Shown: in pieces, positions 43,196-52,275 of the stretch
Layout of the letters: every line of letters starts with the position of its first letter
Position numbering within the stretch: the stretch's first letter is position 1
Assembly: GCF_000424105.1 (NCBI RefSeq)
Contig: NZ_AUJG01000006.1
Span: 1 to 64,000, forward strand
DNA from: Lachnospira multipara ATCC 19207
GTDB lineage: Bacteria > Bacillota > Clostridia > Lachnospirales > Lachnospiraceae
Direction of reading: 5' to 3'
Length of the DNA: 64,000 bases
Made by a program: the position numbers and the translations under genes
Notes under the pieces: model-generated
Seen by the model: the letters and a program-made list of their open reading frames with translations, nothing else
Told to the model about the DNA's origin: nothing
Database searches by the model: none

Positions 43196-44632
43196 CTAGT
43201 TATCAGAATTTTTCTTTGACTTAACCTGATTAAATACTACTGTTGTAATAACACAAGCAAAAGCCACTAAAAGTAACTCAATATAAAGAGCTGCATGTGC
43301 TCTATCGCTTGTTTTTACATCTGTGCTTGTATCTTCATCTGCAGCTACTTCTCCTGCCTTCACAGTAGCAGCTGTAATAGCTTCTGTTGCATTTTCAGCA
43401 GTTACTAATTCCTCATCTGCAGCAACCTCTCCAGTAGTTGTCTCTATTTCTGTACTTGGCTCTGCCTCTGTACTTGTTTCAGTTTCTGTACTTGGCTCTG
43501 CCTCTGTGCTTGTTTCAGTTTCTGTACTTGGCTCTGCCTCTGTGCTTGTTTCTTCCTCTGTGCTTGTCTCTTCTTCAGATGCAAAGAATGTTAATGTAAA
43601 TGTCTGCACGTTTGTTGATTCAGAAACTGTAAATTGCTGTGTATCTGTAGCATTTAATCTACTATTAGTTGCTGTTACAGTATAAGTACCAGCCTTAAGA
43701 TTTTTCATGCTTAATAAACCTGATGTTGAATTACCTGAATCAGTAACATCTTCATTATAATTAGAGGCTGTTGACTTTGGCGATCCTACATATCCGCCAC
43801 CTCCACCATAAGAACCAGTTAAGGCATAATCATAGTCAGTACAATATCCCAAATGAGATCCATTTGCAGCTACATATATTTCTACATCGCCATTAGAATC
43901 AGGTGTTACAAAGTTAGCAACCTGATCTGATACAATTAATAAATAACACTTAATATATCCACCATCTGATGTATTATAAGTAGTATTTGGTGTTAATTTA
44001 TATGCATTTTCTTTTATTGTATGTTCCAATACTCCATTATCATCAAATGAACTAGGCCAATAATCATTTAAATGAATCTTCACCTTATAATACTGCTTAT
44101 CTGTTGAAATTACGTTATAAAAATCTCCAAGATTACCACTACCACTTAACATTACATGGAAATTTGGATATGATACTGACTGATATCCAAACTTGTTATA
44201 ATAACTGTCAATATTAATATTTGTAGTAGATACTTCATCACCATTACTATCATGATCAGTAAGTGCAACAGTATTGGCTTTTGCAAATCCCGCTGGAACA
44301 TTAGAATAAAAACCATATGTACCTGCAGGAACTGTTACAGTTTCAATTGCTTCATCGCTTGTAAAAATGTGATTAGCATAATTAGCATAGCTTTCATTAC
44401 CAGAGCTCCATTTTACAAGTTGATTTCCATTTGAATCTGTTAAAGAATAGCTTGTATTTTTTAAGTTATTTCCCTCACTATCCACTGTCTTTAGGTCCAC
44501 ATAATTATATGGTGCTCCAAGTGTTGTGCTTGCCGCATTACTTACAATTACGGATTTTACAGTAAATGCCCCAACGACAGATACTGCTGTTAATAAGCAA
44601 CACGCCAACTTCCCTAAATAATTTTTCCTCAT
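43196..44632 (-). CDS. Repeat-containing cell-surface protein
   Basis: The 478-residue protein has a signal peptide (about 1-34, ending SNAAS), a large Tyr/Asn/Ser/Gly-rich region with a prealbumin-like stretch (VDLKTVDSEGNNLKNTSYSL) and a Gly run (GGGGGY). A Thr/Glu linker with 12-residue repeats (ETSTEAEPSTET) follows, then a C-terminal membrane helix and a KSKKNSDN tail. Before the helix is VKTSDRAH, which looks like a degenerate form of the KTGD-type end signal of gut-clostridial surface proteins; a canonical LPXTG is absent. GGAGGATATAAAAA precedes the ATG. Confidence 0.8.
   Translation of the reverse strand: MRKNYLGKLACCLLTAVSVVGAFTVKSVIVSNAASTTLGAPYNYVDLKTVDSEGNNLKNTSYSLTDSNGNQLVKWSSGNESYANYANHIFTSDEAIETVTVPAGTYGFYSNVPAGFAKANTVALTDHDSNGDEVSTTNINIDSYYNKFGYQSVSYPNFHVMLSGSGNLGDFYNVISTDKQYYKVKIHLNDYWPSSFDDNGVLEHTIKENAYKLTPNTTYNTSDGGYIKCYLLIVSDQVANFVTPDSNGDVEIYVAANGSHLGYCTDYDYALTGSYGGGGGYVGSPKSTASNYNEDVTDSGNSTSGLLSMKNLKAGTYTVTATNSRLNATDTQQFTVSESTNVQTFTLTFFASEEETSTEEETSTEAEPSTETETSTEAEPSTETETSTEAEPSTEIETTTGEVAADEELVTAENATEAITAATVKAGEVAADEDTSTDVKTSDRAHAALYIELLLVAFACVITTVVFNQVKSKKNSDN
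43449..43562. repeat. 36-bp tandem repeats in the surface protein gene
   Basis: About three units of 36 bp (12 codons, ETSTEAEPSTET) with single-base differences. They create a spurious long frame on the plus strand. Copy-number change by slippage would keep the reading frame. Confidence 0.8.
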
Positions 44633-44860
44633 TTTTTATATCCTCCTTTTTGTGCTTTCCCCCTTGCAAGCATAAAAAATTTTAGTCATTAGCACTTTAA
44701 AAGGTTACCAAATTCGTCAGTATTTTAACAATAGTATTATAGTACTAGAATTAAATTAATCTGTTACCATAGTCTTATTTAATTATCATTTTGGAAACTA
44801 CTTTTATAATCTAAGTTTTTTCTTTAAATAATCGTCTAATTCTAATCTAATATTTAACCT

Positions 44861-45340
44861 TTAGCCTACATTTCTAAAAAGATTTACCATTTCAATAGCA
44901 CCTTCAGCACATTCATAGCCCTTATTTCCAGCCTTAGTACCTGCTCTTTCAATTGCCTGCTCAATAGTATCTGTTGTTAAAACACCAAACATCACAGGAA
45001 TACCCGACTCAAGAGATACATTTGCAACTCCCTTAGAAACCTCTGCGCAAACATAATCATAGTGGCTTGTAGCCCCACGAATTACTGCGCCTAGAGCAAT
45101 AACTGCATCATAGCGGCCAGAACTTGCCAACTTCTTACAAGCTACAGGTATTTCAAATGCACCTGGAACCCAAGCTAAATCGATGTCCTCTTCGCTCACA
45201 TTGTGTCGAAGTAAGCCATCTTCTGCACCTGAAACTAACTTGCTAACAATAAACTCGTTAAATCTTGCAGCCACAATTGCCACCTTAATTCCCTTACCAT
45301 TTACCTTCTCATCTACTAATTTACCTTCTAAAACTCTCAT
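44861..45340 (-). CDS. ribH: 6,7-dimethyl-8-ribityllumazine synthase
   Basis: Condenses the RibA/RibD-derived pyrimidine with dihydroxybutanone phosphate. The 159-residue protein has [45 protein letters not shown] and the catalytic His loop, all standard. It is the last gene of the riboflavin operon. AAAGGAGACAAAAAT precedes the ATG. Confidence 0.97.
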   Translation of the reverse strand: MRVLEGKLVDEKVNGKGIKVAIVAARFNEFIVSKLVSGAEDGLLRHNVSEEDIDLAWVPGAFEIPVACKKLASSGRYDAVIALGAVIRGATSHYDYVCAEVSKGVANVSLESGIPVMFGVLTTDTIEQAIERAGTKAGNKGYECAEGAIEMVNLFRNVG

Positions 45341-45386
45341 TATTTTTGTCTCCTTTATTTATGTTTATTTTTATTTATGTTTATTT

Positions 45387-46598
45387 TTATTCCTGTCTAA
45401 AATTTAAAATGTGTCCCATTCTTGTTTTCTTAGTCTTTAAATAGAACAAGTCATAAGCTGTAGGATTCATCTGAATTGCCACCCTTTCCTTGATTTCAAG
45501 GTCGAAATCCTTAAGCTGATAAACCTTATCTGGATTATTGGTTAATAATCTTAGGCTCTTAGCTCCTAAATCCTTTAAAATCTGTGCTCCAATATAGTAT
45601 TCGCGCATATCTCCAGGGAAACCTAGGGCTAAATTGGCATCAAGTGTATCCATACCCTGGTCTTGAAGAGCATAGGCTTTAAGCTTATTTACAAGGCCAA
45701 TACCTCTTCCCTCCTGTCGCATATAGAGTAAAACTCCTCTTCCCTCGGCATCAATACTTGTCATAGCCGCAGCAAACTGCTGTCCGCAATCACATTTCAT
45801 AGAGCCAAATGCATCCCCAGTTAAGCACTCAGAATGTACTCGACAAAGTAAATCCTTGCCATCTCCAACCTTGCCCTTAACCAGGGCAACGTGATGCTCT
45901 CCACTAATCTTATCTATATAACAGTGGGCCATGAATTCTCCATACTTTGTAGGCATCTTAGTTATAGCCACACATTCCACAAGCTTTTCATGATGTTTTC
46001 TATATTCTTGAAGAGCCTTAATTGTGATGTACTTTAAATTGTATTTTTTAGACAATTCAATAAGGTCAGGAGTTCTCATCATAGTGCCGTCTTCCTTCAT
46101 AATTTCACAGCAAAGACCTACCTCCTTTAAACCAGCGAGTCTACACAAATCCACTGTTGCCTCTGTATGTCCATTTCTTTCAAGAACTCCATTAGGACGA
46201 GCAAGAAGCGGAAACATATGACCTGGACGTCTAAAGTCGCTTGGCTTTGCATCCTCGGCTACCACAGCTCTTGCAGTAAATCCTCTCTCCTTAGCGGAAA
46301 TTCCTGTTGTTGTCTTTACATGATCAATTGATACTGTAAAGGCAGTGCCGTGGTTATCTGTGTTTGTTGTAACCATCTGAGGGAACTCTAACTTTTCACA
46401 GTAACTTGCAGACATCGGCATACATATAAGGCCCTTTGCAACCGATGCCATAAAGTTTACATTTTCAGTTGTTGCAAACTCTGCTGCGCATATAAAATCG
46501 CCCTCATTCTCTCTTGTCTCATCATCTGAAACCATGATAACTTCACCATTTCTTAAAGCCTCAAGAGCTTCCTCCACTGTATTGTAATTAAATTCCAT
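45387..46598 (-). CDS. ribBA: Bifunctional DHBP synthase / GTP cyclohydrolase II
   Basis: The 403-residue fusion has an N-terminal RibB domain (about 1-200: [38 protein letters not shown]). The C-terminal RibA domain (about 205-400) has the zinc cysteines [17 protein letters not shown] and [16 protein letters not shown]. It supplies both precursors of riboflavin. GGAAAGGAAGG precedes the ATG. Confidence 0.97.
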   Translation of the reverse strand: MEFNYNTVEEALEALRNGEVIMVSDDETRENEGDFICAAEFATTENVNFMASVAKGLICMPMSASYCEKLEFPQMVTTNTDNHGTAFTVSIDHVKTTTGISAKERGFTARAVVAEDAKPSDFRRPGHMFPLLARPNGVLERNGHTEATVDLCRLAGLKEVGLCCEIMKEDGTMMRTPDLIELSKKYNLKYITIKALQEYRKHHEKLVECVAITKMPTKYGEFMAHCYIDKISGEHHVALVKGKVGDGKDLLCRVHSECLTGDAFGSMKCDCGQQFAAAMTSIDAEGRGVLLYMRQEGRGIGLVNKLKAYALQDQGMDTLDANLALGFPGDMREYYIGAQILKDLGAKSLRLLTNNPDKVYQLKDFDLEIKERVAIQMNPTAYDLFYLKTKKTRMGHILNFRQE

Positions 46599-46649
46599 AG
46601 TATCCTTCCTTTCCTAAATCCCATTTATTAATAAAAATGTATCTCTCCC

Positions 46650-47333
46650 TTATAAAAATCCATTCATAGCAAGCATCTCCATACTTAGGCCCGTCCCGCT
46701 TGCTTTTTTGCTTCCACTGCCATTATCTGCGCTAGCATCTAATCTAGCTCCTGCGCAAAATCTCTGAATATACTTTCCTACAATGTCATTTTCCAAATTC
46801 ACCAAATCTCCTACTTTTCTATTAGCCAGAATTGTGTTGGCTCTTGTATGAGGGATAATTGACACGCTAAAGCTTGTATCATCAAGACCTGCCACAGTAA
46901 GGCTTATTCCATCAATTGTTATAGAGCCCTTCATTACAATACAATTTATAATCTCACTGCTAGCAGTTATCTTGTACCAATAGGCATTGTCATCTTGTCG
47001 TATTTTTTCAATTTTCCCCATGCCATCAATATGGCCTGAAACTATGTGACCTCCAAATCTGCCCTCTGCAAGCATGGCTCTCTCTAAGTTAACTGCATCG
47101 CCAATCTTTAACTTAGAAAGGCTTGAACGCTCCATGCTTTCATGCATTACATCTGCCATAAAGCCAGCGGCTGTAAGGCTTGTAACTGTAAGACAAACTC
47201 CATTAACCGCAATGGAATCTCCTAGCTTAGTCCCTTCTATAACCTCTTTAGCTTTTATTGTAAGAACTACGGATTTAGCTCCTCTTTTTATAGAAGCAAC
47301 ATGTCCGATTTCTTCAATAATTCCTGTAAACAT
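46650..47333 (-). CDS. ribE: Riboflavin synthase alpha chain
   Basis: Dismutates two lumazines to riboflavin. The 227-residue protein has two lumazine-binding repeats (MFTGIIEEIGHVASI...VNGVCLTV and GGHIVSGHIDGMGKI...IDGISLTVAGLD). The C-terminal tail of about 25 residues (ASADNGSGSKKASG) is extra and low-complexity. Confidence 0.96.
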   Translation of the reverse strand: MFTGIIEEIGHVASIKRGAKSVVLTIKAKEVIEGTKLGDSIAVNGVCLTVTSLTAAGFMADVMHESMERSSLSKLKIGDAVNLERAMLAEGRFGGHIVSGHIDGMGKIEKIRQDDNAYWYKITASSEIINCIVMKGSITIDGISLTVAGLDDTSFSVSIIPHTRANTILANRKVGDLVNLENDIVGKYIQRFCAGARLDASADNGSGSKKASGTGLSMEMLAMNGFL

Positions 47334-47399
47334 TTAATTTCACTTCCTTCCAAAAATCCGCTTATTTACTCTAAAATTGTCTACATATACTAGTAATTT

Positions 47400-48557
47400 T
47401 TATTCATTTTCGTCAGAATATTTTAAGTTACCCTCTAATAAGATGTCCTCTCCGATTCTTTCAAGCTCTAAATTATCCACAATAAAGGCATCTTTAGGGA
47501 ATTCTACTCCCTGTCCTTCCACTGCTGTTTTAGCCTCAATACCTCCAAAAATTTTAGGAGCTATGTAGACCTGAATTTGGTCTACAATTTTTTCCTTAAG
47601 GGCTGAAAAATTAATTGTGCCACCACCCTCAACTATTAAACTATCAATACCATTAGCTCCTAGATAATCAACTAAGACTTTTAGATTAATGGCCTTATGT
47701 CCGTTTTTTTCAACTTTAATAACTGAGCTATCATTAATTATCTTTACCCCAAATTTCTTATATCTATCACATATCTTCTCTTCCTTAATAGATGTAAATA
47801 TCCAAGTCTCCTGCTCCTTTGCTGTCTGCACCACATTTGCCTCTATAGGAGTATTAAGATTTGTATCGCAAATAATTCTAATAGGATTTGATACTTCCTT
47901 TAATGTCTTATTTCTACAATTAAGCATTGGATTATCTTTTAGAACCGTAGCCACTCCCACAAGGATTGCCTTATTTTTATGTCTATCAAGGTGCACCCTT
48001 TCTCTCGCTTTTTCTGAAGTTATCCATTTGGATTCCCCTGAAAATGTAGCAATCTTTCCGTCTAGGGTTTGAGCTACCTTTAAAGTTACTAAAGGCTTCT
48101 TCTTTGTTATGTAATGAAAGAAGATTTTATTAAGGGCTAGACATTCTTTATTAGCCACAGGACCTTCTACTTTAATGCCAGCATTTTTTAAAATCTCAAC
48201 GCCACGACCTGCAACCAAAGGATTCGGATCCATAGAACCTATAACCACTCTTTCAAAGCCCGCCTCTATTATTGCCTCTGTACAAGGAGGCTGCTTTCCT
48301 ATGTGGCAACAAGGCTCTAGAGTTACATAAATGCATGCTCCCTTCATAAGCTCTGCATTGCCCTCTTCGATGCAGTTTTTAATTGCTTCTCGTTCTGCGT
48401 GAAGCTGCCCATATTTTTTATGATATCCTCTACCTATGATTTGTCCGTTTTTTACAATAACTGCTCCAACTAAAGGATTTGGATTTGTAAAACCTATTCC
48501 CTTCTTTGCCAGCTCTATTGCTTCTTTCATATACATTTCATCTATATTTTCTTTCAT
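47400..48557 (-). CDS. ribD: Bifunctional pyrimidine deaminase/reductase
   Basis: The 385-residue protein has a deaminase domain with zinc ligands in HAEREAIKNC and TLEPCCHIGKQPPCTEAI (about 1-145). The reductase domain follows (LKVAQTLDGKIATFSGESKW; LIVEGGGTINFSAL). It is the first gene of the operon, 170 bp after the FMN riboswitch. GGGAGGCAGGATTA precedes the ATG. Confidence 0.96.
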   Translation of the reverse strand: MKENIDEMYMKEAIELAKKGIGFTNPNPLVGAVIVKNGQIIGRGYHKKYGQLHAEREAIKNCIEEGNAELMKGACIYVTLEPCCHIGKQPPCTEAIIEAGFERVVIGSMDPNPLVAGRGVEILKNAGIKVEGPVANKECLALNKIFFHYITKKKPLVTLKVAQTLDGKIATFSGESKWITSEKARERVHLDRHKNKAILVGVATVLKDNPMLNCRNKTLKEVSNPIRIICDTNLNTPIEANVVQTAKEQETWIFTSIKEEKICDRYKKFGVKIINDSSVIKVEKNGHKAINLKVLVDYLGANGIDSLIVEGGGTINFSALKEKIVDQIQVYIAPKIFGGIEAKTAVEGQGVEFPKDAFIVDNLELERIGEDILLEGNLKYSDENE

Positions 48558-48590
48558 TAATCCTGCCTCCCTTAAGCCTTACTAATAAAA

Positions 48591-48618
48591 AAAGCTTCGA
48601 AGAATAATCTTCGAAGCT
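48591..48618 (-). terminator. Second terminator in the riboflavin leader
   Basis: AGCTTCGAAGA pairs with TCTTCGAAGCT, followed by TTTTTTT on the minus strand, only 34 bp before the ribD start. It lies downstream of the riboswitch's own terminator. Confidence 0.8.
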
Positions 48619-48671
48619 CCAAGTACTATCACTAAAACTTTTTCATGCATATTAAATGCTAAATTGTAATT

Positions 48672-48702
48672 AAAAAAACGCTCTGGAAATAATCCAGAGC
48701 GC
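48672..48702 (-). terminator. First terminator in the riboflavin leader (riboswitch platform)
   Basis: CGCTCTGG pairs with CCAGAGCG across a 7-base loop, followed by TTTTTTT on the minus strand, 26 bp after the FMN aptamer. Confidence 0.85.
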
Positions 48703-48727
48703 CTAATAATCTAATCACATAATTATC

Positions 48728-48838
48728 ATCTTCTACCATCCAGACTTTACTGTCGGCCTTGGAATCTCACCAAGTCATGCAATTACTTGCTCGCGGGCTT
48801 TACCGCCGGTGTGGACTTTCACCACGCCCCGAAGAACT
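48728..48838 (-). ncRNA. FMN riboswitch (RFN element)
   Basis: The minus strand carries the RFN hallmarks in order: TTCGGGGCGTGGTGAAAGTC, CACACCGGCGGTAAAGCCCG, GACTTGGTGAGATTCCAAGG, CCGACAGTAAAGTCTGGATG, GTAGAAGAT. It precedes ribD and should cause termination when FMN is plentiful. Confidence 0.97.
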
Positions 48839-48852
48839 ATTCAATTGACTAC

Positions 48853-48881
48853 ACTATATACCTATATATAATGTCTGTCAA
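48853..48881 (-). promoter_or_regulatory. Promoter of the riboflavin operon
   Basis: On the minus strand TTGACA (48876-48881), a 17-bp spacer and TATAGT (48853-48858), about 15 bp before the riboswitch. Confidence 0.8.
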
Positions 48882-48917
48882 TATCCTAGAATGTATTCTT
48901 TTGATAAAATGTATCAT

Positions 48918-49310
48918 TTACATATTCTTTAATTCTTTTTTAGAATATCTTTTACCATTAAGTACTATATAACCTGTTGTTGGTTGTTCATGCACCACAT
49001 AACGATTAGGCATTGAGTACTCTGGTCTATGTGTGTGATCATATCTTGTTTCGCAAGTATAATCAAAAGACTTGTCTATCTTTTGTCCATTGCTAGAGAA
49101 ATTATTGAAATTCTGGCTTGCACTATTATTCATAGAAGCCGAACTCCACTGAGTAAAATTAGTCTTATTTACCTTAGTCTGTTGTCTTCTTGCCTGCTGA
49201 CTAACTCTAGCATTCTGGCTATTATCCTTATTTTTCTTTTTACTTTGACCTATAATAGCTGAACAAACTACTACAAATACAAGCCATACTAGAGTAAATA
49301 TCTCTGACAT
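48918..49310 (-). CDS. Small single-helix protein co-transcribed with an SPFH protein
   Basis: The 130-residue protein has an N-terminal membrane helix (FTLVWLVFVVVCSAII), a Lys/Gln/Asn/Ser-rich disordered middle and a conserved-looking end (YSMPNRYVVHEQPTTGYIVL). GGAGATAAAGTAAA precedes the ATG, which is next to the stop of the SPFH gene, so the two are coupled. It takes the place where NfeD-like partners often lie, but it is not NfeD. Unrecognised. Confidence 0.7.
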   Translation of the reverse strand: MSEIFTLVWLVFVVVCSAIIGQSKKKNKDNSQNARVSQQARRQQTKVNKTNFTQWSSASMNNSASQNFNNFSSNGQKIDKSFDYTCETRYDHTHRPEYSMPNRYVVHEQPTTGYIVLNGKRYSKKELKNM

Positions 49311-49311
49311 T

Positions 49312-50217
49312 TTACTTTATCTCCTTAACAGACTCTACTAAACCAGCTAAATTCTGGATTTCAGATGGTACAATAATCTTTGTAGCCTGACCATCAGCTA
49401 CCTTCTCAAGAGTTTCTAGGCTCTTAAGTCTAAGAACTGTTGTATCAGCGCCTGCTGACTTTAACTTTTCAATACCATAAGCATTGGCATCCTGAATAGC
49501 TCTAATAGCCTCAGCCTTACCTTCAGCTTCCTTAATTTCCTTTTCCTTCTGAGCTTCAGCAGCAAGAATAGTTGCCTGCTTTTCAGCCTCAGCATTAAGG
49601 ACTGCTGATTCCTTACGACCCTGAGCCTCTAAGATCATAGACTGCTTCTCACCTTCTGCAGTAAGAATTGCAGCTCTCTTCTCTCTTTCAGCCTTCATCT
49701 GCTTTTCCATTGATTCACGGATAGCAGCTGGTGGGTTAATATTCTTTAATTCTACTCTATTGATCTTGATACCCCATGGATCTGTGGCAGCGTCAATAGT
49801 TTCAAGCATCTTTGAATTAATCTGATCTCTAGATGTAAGTGTTTCATCAAGAGTCATATCACCAATGATGTTACGTAGTGTTGTTGCTGTTAAATTTTCA
49901 ATAGCAACGATTGGGTTCTCAACTCCGTATGTATATAACTGTGGATTAAAAATCTTAAAATATACAATTGAGTCAATCTGCATTGTTACGTTATCTTTTG
50001 TGATTACTGGCTGTGGTGCAAAATCTGCAACTTGCTCTTTAATTAGAACTTTTCTTGAAATTCTATCAAGAATAGGAATCAAGATGTGAATACCTGCACT
50101 CCATGTAGATTTATACCTACCTAATCTTTCAATTACATAAGCATTTGCCTGTGGAACAATTCTAATTGAGCACAACAAAATGACAACTAAAACTGCTAAA
50201 ACAATTAAAACTGGCAT
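49312..50217 (-). CDS. SPFH/band 7 membrane protein (QmcA/stomatin type)
   Basis: The 301-residue protein has an N-terminal helix (MPVLIVLAVLVVILLCSIRI), an SPFH domain (about 20-190: ERLGRYKSTWSAGIHILIP, TKDNVTMQIDSIVYFKI, ATTLRNIIGDMTLDETL) and an Ala/Glu coiled coil (about 190-255). It likely forms large membrane assemblies linked to protease control or microdomains. The ATG at 50217 has GGAGG 8 bases upstream. Confidence 0.92.
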   Translation of the reverse strand: MPVLIVLAVLVVILLCSIRIVPQANAYVIERLGRYKSTWSAGIHILIPILDRISRKVLIKEQVADFAPQPVITKDNVTMQIDSIVYFKIFNPQLYTYGVENPIVAIENLTATTLRNIIGDMTLDETLTSRDQINSKMLETIDAATDPWGIKINRVELKNINPPAAIRESMEKQMKAEREKRAAILTAEGEKQSMILEAQGRKESAVLNAEAEKQATILAAEAQKEKEIKEAEGKAEAIRAIQDANAYGIEKLKSAGADTTVLRLKSLETLEKVADGQATKIIVPSEIQNLAGLVESVKEIK

Positions 50218-50417
50218 AATTTTTACCTCCATTATTATCAGCCTTTATTTTTTGTGTACTGATTTGTTAAATTTATAATAACATCATTTACAAAAAAATA
50301 AAACATATATATTTACATTTTAATAACTTAAACGTGGTATTTTTGACACATTAGTGGATTTTACACATTTTCATTTTAATCTCTGCAATTAAAAAGCTTG
50401 GTATAAAAATAAAATAA

Positions 50418-50443
50418 CCCCCACCACTTTAAAGTGGCGGGAG
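50418..50443 (-). terminator. Terminator after the thioredoxin reductase-like gene
   Basis: CCCGCCACTTTAAAGTGGTGGG on the minus strand forms a tight stem (written here across 22 bases with its loop), followed by TTATTTTATTTTTA. A second weaker hairpin (GGCCTAAG..) lies at 50470-50505. Confidence 0.75.
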
Positions 50444-50526
50444 TCATCTCGTCTAAAAATATGTATTTAATTAGAGTTGGCCCTAAGCTTTTGGCCTAAG
50501 GCCTAGTTTAAGATGAAGCGTAATTA

Positions 50527-51387
50527 TTATGCCTGCTTTGGAAGTGTTGCTAAATATGTTACAGCTGAAAGTGCTGCTACATTTCCTTCACCAGCTGACT
50601 TAACGTACTGGTAAGGTAAGCCTGTAATATCTCCACAAGCAAAGCATCCCTTAATATTAGTAGACATGTCACGCTTAACAACAACGTGAGCGCCTTCTGT
50701 TTCAAGGCCTGGTACTAACTGTCCTGGAGAGATTGCATCTCTAAGAACAAATACGCAGTCTACTGCAATATCGTCACCCTCTGACTTAATAATTCTCTTT
50801 GCATCTTCTTTTGCAATTTCTGTAGGCTTTACATTTACAACCTTAACAGATTCTGGTAAATCTAACTCTTCCTTATACATAGGAATATAAGTTACGTTAG
50901 CACAAACCTCTGAAAGGAAAGCAGCCTCTTCTTCTTCCTTCTTGCTATAGCCAATTACTGCTACATCCTTACCCTTGTAAAGTGGGGCATCACATGTTGC
51001 ACAGTAACTTACACCATTACCTAAAAGTGCATCTTCACCTGGAATTGCCTTGCCAGTAACTACACCTGTTGCAAGAATAACTGCACTTGCTTCATACATC
51101 TCGTTACCGCCCTGAATTCCGAAGAAATCACCCATATCATATATTGTACTTACTCTATCTTCTGTAATTTCAACTCCAGCTTCTTCAAGGTGCTTACTAA
51201 AGGCATCTGCAAGCTGGGCTCCTGTAACATTAGGTAAACCTGGATAATTCATGATAGCATGTGCCTTGCTAACCTTAGCAGACTGCTTACTACCAATCAT
51301 GATTATATTCTTACCTCTATTCTTAAGAGTTAGGGCCGCAGAAACACCGCCTGGACCTGTTCCAATGATTGCTACATCGTATCTCAT
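50527..51387 (-). CDS. Thioredoxin reductase-like flavoprotein lacking a clear NADPH motif
   Basis: The 286-residue protein has the FAD motif GTGPGG at 9-14, the redox pair CATC at 129-132 and the FAD-binding end CFACGDI. The usual NADPH motif GGGxSAxEEA is replaced by VIGYSKKEEEEA (144-155), and no HRR triplet is visible. This pattern matches the ferredoxin- or unknown-donor flavin thioredoxin reductases of clostridia (FFTR/DTR type) more than classic TrxB. It lies beside glutathione peroxidase and probably serves thioredoxin. Confidence 0.85.
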   Translation of the reverse strand: MRYDVAIIGTGPGGVSAALTLKNRGKNIIMIGSKQSAKVSKAHAIMNYPGLPNVTGAQLADAFSKHLEEAGVEITEDRVSTIYDMGDFFGIQGGNEMYEASAVILATGVVTGKAIPGEDALLGNGVSYCATCDAPLYKGKDVAVIGYSKKEEEEAAFLSEVCANVTYIPMYKEELDLPESVKVVNVKPTEIAKEDAKRIIKSEGDDIAVDCVFVLRDAISPGQLVPGLETEGAHVVVKRDMSTNIKGCFACGDITGLPYQYVKSAGEGNVAALSAVTYLATLPKQA

Positions 51388-51440
51388 GGCTCCTCCTTTT
51401 TCCTAATCGTATTATAAATGTATTAACTACTATAGTCTAA

Positions 51441-51983
51441 CTAGATAAGACTTGCAACACACTTTTCAACTTCTGACATCTTAGTTGTTGGTTCAAATCT
51501 AGCTACTACTTCGCCATTTCTATTAACTACAAACTTAGTAAAGTTCCACTTAATCTCTGAATTATTCTTATAATCACTATCGATCTTCTTAAGCATAGCG
51601 CTCATTGCTAATGCCTTAGGTCCTTTACCAAAACCTTCAAAGCCCTTCTGGCTCTTTAAATATTTAAATAATGGGATTGCAGTTTCACCATTAACATCAC
51701 TCTTCTTGTACTGAGGGAACTGTGTATTGTACTTTAACTGGCAAAATTCATGAATTTCCTCATCATTACCTGGTGTCTGTCCTGCAAACTGATTGCATGG
51801 AACATCAACAATTTCAAATCCCTGCTCGTGGAACTTCTCATACATTGCTTCAAGATCCTTATAGTGTGGTGTGAATCCACATCCTGTTGCTGTATTAACA
51901 ACTAAAACTACCTTGTCCTTGAAATCTGACATAGAAACCTCTGTACCATCTGGTGTTGTTACTGAATAATCATAAAAACTCAT
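51441..51983 (-). CDS. Glutathione peroxidase family (thioredoxin-dependent Gpx type)
   Basis: The 180-residue peroxidase has the peroxidatic Cys C35 (NTATGCGFTPHY), Gln in PCNQFAGQ, and Trp/Asn in KWNFTKF. Cys rather than Sec suggests thioredoxin as reductant. The gene is preceded by a long leader, a promoter and an operator-like palindrome (52135-52148). With the reductase gene downstream it forms a peroxide-defence pair. Confidence 0.93.
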   Translation of the reverse strand: MSFYDYSVTTPDGTEVSMSDFKDKVVLVVNTATGCGFTPHYKDLEAMYEKFHEQGFEIVDVPCNQFAGQTPGNDEEIHEFCQLKYNTQFPQYKKSDVNGETAIPLFKYLKSQKGFEGFGKGPKALAMSAMLKKIDSDYKNNSEIKWNFTKFVVNRNGEVVARFEPTTKMSEVEKCVASLI

Positions 51984-52134
51984 ACTGAACCTCCATATTT
52001 AAACTTTTAATTGACACGAAATACTTAAAGCTATTATAACATAAACTTTTATACAATGTTAGTTAGTAGATGTCACCATATATTTTTTAGAAAATAACAG
52101 ATTTAAGTATTCCCCGTTTAATTGCTTTCAATTA

Positions 52135-52166
52135 GATTGTATGCAATCTTTGATAATTTGTCAACA
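52135..52166 (-). promoter_or_regulatory. gpx promoter with embedded operator
   Basis: On the minus strand TTGACA, a 17-bp spacer and TACAAT. The palindrome GATTGCATACAATC (arms GATTG/CAATC, 52135-52148) covers the -10. It is the same motif class as at pflB, trxA and dps. Confidence 0.65.
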
Positions 52167-52207
52167 AAAAAATAGAGATTTAAGATAATTTTTCTCAAAT
52201 CCCTATT
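52165..52207 (-). terminator. Terminator after the flavodiiron protein gene
   Basis: On the minus strand AATAGGGATTTGAGA pairs with TCTTAAATCTCTATT, followed by a T run. Confidence 0.75.
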
Positions 52208-52275
52208 CCATTTCGCTTATAGTCTACATTTTCGCTATATTTAATTTTATAAACTCCACCAAAACCTGACAGAAT

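Noticed and set aside
43323-43685. Plus-strand 120-residue Val/Ser-rich frame
   Set aside because: It is the mirror of the 36-bp repeats in the surface protein gene and has no ribosome site of its own.
48593-48655. 22-codon frame in the riboflavin leader (MHEKVLVIVLG...)
   Set aside because: It has no ribosome site and overlaps a terminator hairpin, so it is probably chance.
48918-49310. NfeD partner of the SPFH protein
   Set aside because: It has only one helix and a disordered middle, and the OB-fold residues of NfeD are not visible.
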